Of a stretch of 16,271 nt of DNA, positions 12,950-16,271 are shown piece after piece. Numbering within the stretch: position 1 is the first letter of the stretch; each line of letters starts with the position of its first letter. The notes beneath the pieces are model-generated. The model made no database searches, was not told where the DNA came from, and saw only the letters and a list, made by a program, of their open reading frames with translations. Where the stretch lies: contig DIER01000031.1 in NCBI GenBank assembly GCA_002418725.1, forward strand, positions 1 through 16,271. The letters run 5' to 3'. The position numbers and the translations under genes are program-made. The DNA is from Acholeplasmataceae bacterium UBA5769 (lineage in GTDB: Bacteria; Bacillota_I; Bacilli_A; Acholeplasmatales; Acholeplasmataceae).

Positions 12950-14470
12950 ATGATTATACTGGATGGCGAATCTCTAACCTTAGCATGTTTAAAATGTATT
13001 GCGGATGGCAAAGACACGATACAAGTTCACCCTGATAACCTAGCGAAGGTTAGAAAAGCAGAAATGATCGTAAAAAAGATGGCAAACGGTGATGATGCGG
13101 TATACGGCATCAACACCGGTTTTGGTCATTTATCAAGTGTTAAAATTGATAAAAAGCAATTATCTGAAGTTCAAAAGAATCTTTTGATGAGTCATGCATG
13201 TGGTATGGGAGAACCCTTACCAAAGTGCACGGTCAGAGCAATGATTGCACTAAGAATAAATGCCTTAATACAAGGGTATAGTGGTCTTCGCGAGGAGACC
13301 GTTTTGAAATTGGTTGATTTTTTAAATCAGGATGTTATCCCCATTGTTTTTGAAAAAGGGAGTTTAGGTGCGAGTGGTGATTTAGCACTATTGTCACACA
13401 TGAGTCTACCTCTTTTAGGCTTAGGAGAAATGGAGTATAAGGGTGTTCGCTATCCTGCAAAAGAAGCGTTGGCTTTAGCGGGTGTCACTCCTCTCGATAA
13501 TCTTCAAGCGAAAGAAGGTTTAAGTTTAATCAATGGCACACAAGCGATGTCAGCCATTGGTGGCCTTGTTTTATATGATGCATTTCATCTACTTGATTAT
13601 AGTAATCTTGCACTTTCTTTAACCATGGAAGCTCTGGAGGGCATTACGGATGCTTATGATCAACGTATTCATCAGGTCAGAAAGCAATTAGGACAAATCG
13701 AAGTGGCTAAACGTGTTTTAAGCTATCTTGAGGGTAGTGAAATGACGACAAGGCAAAATGAAAAGCGTGTACAAGATGCGTATTCATTACGCTGTGCACC
13801 ACAAGTTCATGGTGCTAGTTTGGATGCTTTCATGCACGTCCAAAATGTTTTAGAAAGAGAAATGAACGCGGTAACCGATAATCCGATTATCTTTAATGAA
13901 GTCAATGAAGCGATCAGTGCTGGTAATTTTCACGGCGAACCTTTAGCAATGGTATTCGATTATTTAGGCATTGCATTATCCGAACTTGCGAACATTAGTG
14001 AAAGACGGATTGAGCGTATGGTTAACCCTCATTTATCTTCAGGATTACCTCCTTTTTTAGCAAAAGCATCAGGTTTGAATTCAGGTTTTATGATTGTTCA
14101 ATATACCGCAGCTTCACTTGTTTCTGAAAATAAGGTTTTAGCACATCCTGCATCTGTTGATTCGATTCCATCATCAGCAAACCAAGAAGATCATGTTTCG
14201 ATGGGTTCAATCTCTGCAAGAAAAGCGAAAACCATTTTAGAAAACGTCAGACAAGTTATCGCTCTAGAAATAATGACGGCTTGCCAAGCGATTGATTTAC
14301 GTGGGAAAAAGAAACTAGGAAACATGACAGAACGTCTTTATCAGTTGGTCAGAGAAGTCATTCCATGCTTGGAAAAAGATGAAGTCTTATATGTTTATAT
14401 GCATCAAATGGAAGCTTTGTTGAAAGATGAAGGTTTTTACAATCGTCTCTTTAAGGAGGGCATTTCATGA
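12950..14470 (+). CDS. hutH: Histidine ammonia-lyase
   Basis: A 506-residue enzyme that deaminates L-histidine to trans-urocanate and ammonia, the first step of histidine degradation. The self-made MIO electrophile comes from Ala-Ser-Gly at 141-143 in GSLGASGDLALLSH. The catalytic tyrosine Y52 lies in VYGINTGFG, and further active-site segments are SLRCAPQVHG, NPIIF and GNFHGEPLA. The length matches Bacillus HutH (508). The start is ATG 12950, where GAGGAAG lies upstream and the protein begins MIILDGESLT. A longer in-frame ATG at 12869 would overlap ptb by 71 bases and add unrelated residues. It overlaps hutU by ATGA, so the two are translationally coupled. Confidence 0.96.
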   Translation: MIILDGESLTLACLKCIADGKDTIQVHPDNLAKVRKAEMIVKKMANGDDAVYGINTGFGHLSSVKIDKKQLSEVQKNLLMSHACGMGEPLPKCTVRAMIALRINALIQGYSGLREETVLKLVDFLNQDVIPIVFEKGSLGASGDLALLSHMSLPLLGLGEMEYKGVRYPAKEALALAGVTPLDNLQAKEGLSLINGTQAMSAIGGLVLYDAFHLLDYSNLALSLTMEALEGITDAYDQRIHQVRKQLGQIEVAKRVLSYLEGSEMTTRQNEKRVQDAYSLRCAPQVHGASLDAFMHVQNVLEREMNAVTDNPIIFNEVNEAISAGNFHGEPLAMVFDYLGIALSELANISERRIERMVNPHLSSGLPPFLAKASGLNSGFMIVQYTAASLVSENKVLAHPASVDSIPSSANQEDHVSMGSISARKAKTILENVRQVIALEIMTACQAIDLRGKKKLGNMTERLYQLVREVIPCLEKDEVLYVYMHQMEALLKDEGFYNRLFKEGIS

Positions 14471-16271
14471 GAAGTATAACCTTAAAAGATATTTTTGAAT
14501 CGTTGCCAGATAAAGTTGTCTTCGATAAAACGTTAAGACGTGCACCTAAAAGAGCTGCATTACTTAGGGAAGATGACATCGAACTTGCCCTTAAAAATGC
14601 GCTACGCTACATTCCAAACGAATGGCATGATGTGATGATTCCTGAATTTCTAGAAGAGCTTATGGAAAAGGGTCGCATTTATGGGTACCGTTTTCGTCCA
14701 AAAACAGGGATCAAAGGTAGACCTATTGAAACATATCAAGCAAAGACATTAGCAGGTCGCGCACTTCAGGTAATGATAGATAATAATTTAGATCCTGAAG
14801 TTGCATTATACCCTTATGAACTCGTCACGTATGGTGAAACAGGACAAGTCTGTCAAAATTGGATGCAATACCATCTGATTCAAAAATACTTACGTATCAT
14901 GACTGAGCATGAAACATTAACCGTGATGTCTGGGCATCCCTTAGGGTTATTTGAAAGTCATCCAACAGCACCCAGGGTTATCATCACGAATGGCTTAATG
15001 GTAGGGATGTATGACGATATCAAATCGTTTGAAAGAGCACAAGCTTTAGGTGTTGCCAATTATGGGCAAATGACAGCAGGTGGATGGATGTATATCGGTC
15101 CACAAGGCATCGTTCATGGGACGTATTCGACGTTACTGAATGCGGGAAGATTAAAACTGGGTATCCCTCATCAAGATAATTTGAAGGGTAAGCTTTTCGT
15201 ATCCTCTGGTTTAGGGGGCATGAGTGGTGCGCAAGGAAAAGCGATTCGTATTGCAGGTGGTGTTGGTATCATCGCAGAAGTGGATCAATCACGCATTAAG
15301 ACAAGATATGATCAAGGTTGGATTGATGTGGTGACTTCCAGTGAGAAAGAAGCTTTTGATCTTGCAGAAAACGCAAAGATCAAGGGCGAAGCTTTAGCGA
15401 TTGCGTATCATGGAAATATAGTGAACTTGTTAGCTTATGCTTGCACAAATTTTATGTCTATTGATCTTTTGAGTGATCAAACGTCATGTCATGCAGTTTA
15501 TGAAGGGGGATATTGTCCTTATCATTTAAGTTTTAAAGAAAGAACCCAAATGCTTGAAGATGATACAGAGACGTTTAAGAAACTCGTCAATGAATCGCTT
15601 GTGAAGCATTATGGATATATCGAAACACTCGTTGATAGAGGAACTTACTTTTTTGATTATGGGAATGCCTTTTTAAAGTCTGTGTATGATGCAGGAGTTA
15701 CGTCCATATGTAAGAATAAGGTCAATGATCTTGATGGTTTTGTGCAACCTTCTTATGTGGAAGAACTCATGGGACCACTCCTTTTTGATTATGGCTATGG
15801 CCCATTTCGCTGGGTATGCTTATCTGGCAAACAAGAGGATCTCGATTTAACCGACCAAGAAGCTATGCGTCTTATTCCTAAAGAAAGACGTTTTCAAGAC
15901 TATGATAATTATATGTGGATTAAAAATGCGAAAGAAAATGCCCTTGTTGTAGGGACAAAAGCGCGTATTTTATACCAAGATGCGAAAGGCAGATTAAAGA
16001 TTGCACTCAGGTTCAATGCGCTCGTTAGAGAACAAAAAGTAGGTCCAATCATGCTGGGTAGAGATCATCATGACACGGGTGGAACCGACTCACCCTTTAG
16101 AGAAACTGCAAACATTAAAGATGGTTCTAACATCATGGCTGATATGGCAACCCATGTCGCATTAGGAAATGCAAGTAGAGGTATGAGTTTGGTTGCACTT
16201 CATAATGGCGGTGGTGTTGGTATTGGTAAATCGATAAACGGTGGATATGGCATGGTACTTGATGGTTCTAT
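14467..16271 (+). CDS. hutU: Urocanate hydratase, 3' end outside the window
   Basis: The first 601 residues of urocanase, open to the window edge with no stop. It converts urocanate to 4-imidazolone-5-propionate with a tightly bound NAD+ as electrophile, the second step of histidine degradation. Conserved blocks are YGETGQVCQNW at 122-132, NYGQMTAGGWMYIGPQGIVHGTY at 198-220 (shown by key words TAGGW and IGPQG), GLGGMSGAQ at 248-256, DQTSCH at 337-342 with the conserved cysteine C341, and GRDHHDTGGTDSPFRET late in the fragment. AAGGAGGG (about 14453-14460) inside the hutH end serves its start, and ATG 14467 overlaps the hutH stop. It appears to be of the longer Firmicutes/Bacteroidetes-style form, judged from how much is still to come after the late motifs. 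Confidence 0.95.
   Translation, partial: MRSITLKDIFESLPDKVVFDKTLRRAPKRAALLREDDIELALKNALRYIPNEWHDVMIPEFLEELMEKGRIYGYRFRPKTGIKGRPIETYQAKTLAGRALQVMIDNNLDPEVALYPYELVTYGETGQVCQNWMQYHLIQKYLRIMTEHETLTVMSGHPLGLFESHPTAPRVIITNGLMVGMYDDIKSFERAQALGVANYGQMTAGGWMYIGPQGIVHGTYSTLLNAGRLKLGIPHQDNLKGKLFVSSGLGGMSGAQGKAIRIAGGVGIIAEVDQSRIKTRYDQGWIDVVTSSEKEAFDLAENAKIKGEALAIAYHGNIVNLLAYACTNFMSIDLLSDQTSCHAVYEGGYCPYHLSFKERTQMLEDDTETFKKLVNESLVKHYGYIETLVDRGTYFFDYGNAFLKSVYDAGVTSICKNKVNDLDGFVQPSYVEELMGPLLFDYGYGPFRWVCLSGKQEDLDLTDQEAMRLIPKERRFQDYDNYMWIKNAKENALVVGTKARILYQDAKGRLKIALRFNALVREQKVGPIMLGRDHHDTGGTDSPFRETANIKDGSNIMADMATHVALGNASRGMSLVALHNGGGVGIGKSINGGYGMVLDGS

Overview
The window is low-GC, tightly packed bacterial DNA. 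Codon choice is A/T-rich, Shine-Dalgarno sites are strong (GGAGG types), and genes often abut or overlap as ATGA. TGA is a normal stop (ptb and hutH end in TGA) and tryptophan is read from TGG, so the code is the standard bacterial one. The gene set and style suggest a fermentative low-GC Firmicute or a standard-code Mollicutes relative (Acholeplasma/Izemoplasma-like). This placement is inferred from style and content, not from a marker gene.

Layout. 1-120: terminator of an upstream gene and a promoter. 133-1290: an MFS transporter resembling the oxalate/formate antiporter family. 1394-3654: htpG and ridA, two bases apart, behind a sigma-70-type promoter with a degenerate CIRCE-like or terminator-like inverted repeat just upstream. 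3654-3869: terminator, then a promoter whose -35 lies inside a perfect 18-base palindrome. 3870-7699: five genes, nqrB-nqrC-nqrD-nqrE-nqrF, a Na+-NQR-type respiratory complex with no nqrA in the operon and no rnfB or rnfC. 7700-8192: terminator, a very AT-rich stretch with a 21-base direct repeat and a textbook promoter, a 69-residue protein of unknown function, and a bidirectional terminator. 8201-9379 (minus): malic enzyme. 9380-9550: divergent promoter region with a cre-like site. 9551 to the end (plus): tnaA-buk-ptb-hutH-hutU, with hutU cut off by the window edge.

How it may work together. The right half looks like amino-acid and organic-acid catabolism. Tryptophanase and malic enzyme both yield pyruvate, phosphotransbutyrylase plus butyrate kinase turn an acyl-CoA into ATP, and HutH/HutU start histidine breakdown. 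The cre-like site between the two divergent units suggests carbon-source (CcpA-type) control. The NQR-like complex would oxidise NADH and could build an ion gradient. All its visible cofactor ligands are present: two FMN-threonine sites, the membrane [2Fe-2S] cysteines, and the NqrF [2Fe-2S] and FAD/NAD sites. The missing NqrA leaves its terminal electron acceptor open, and this is the most interesting feature of the window.
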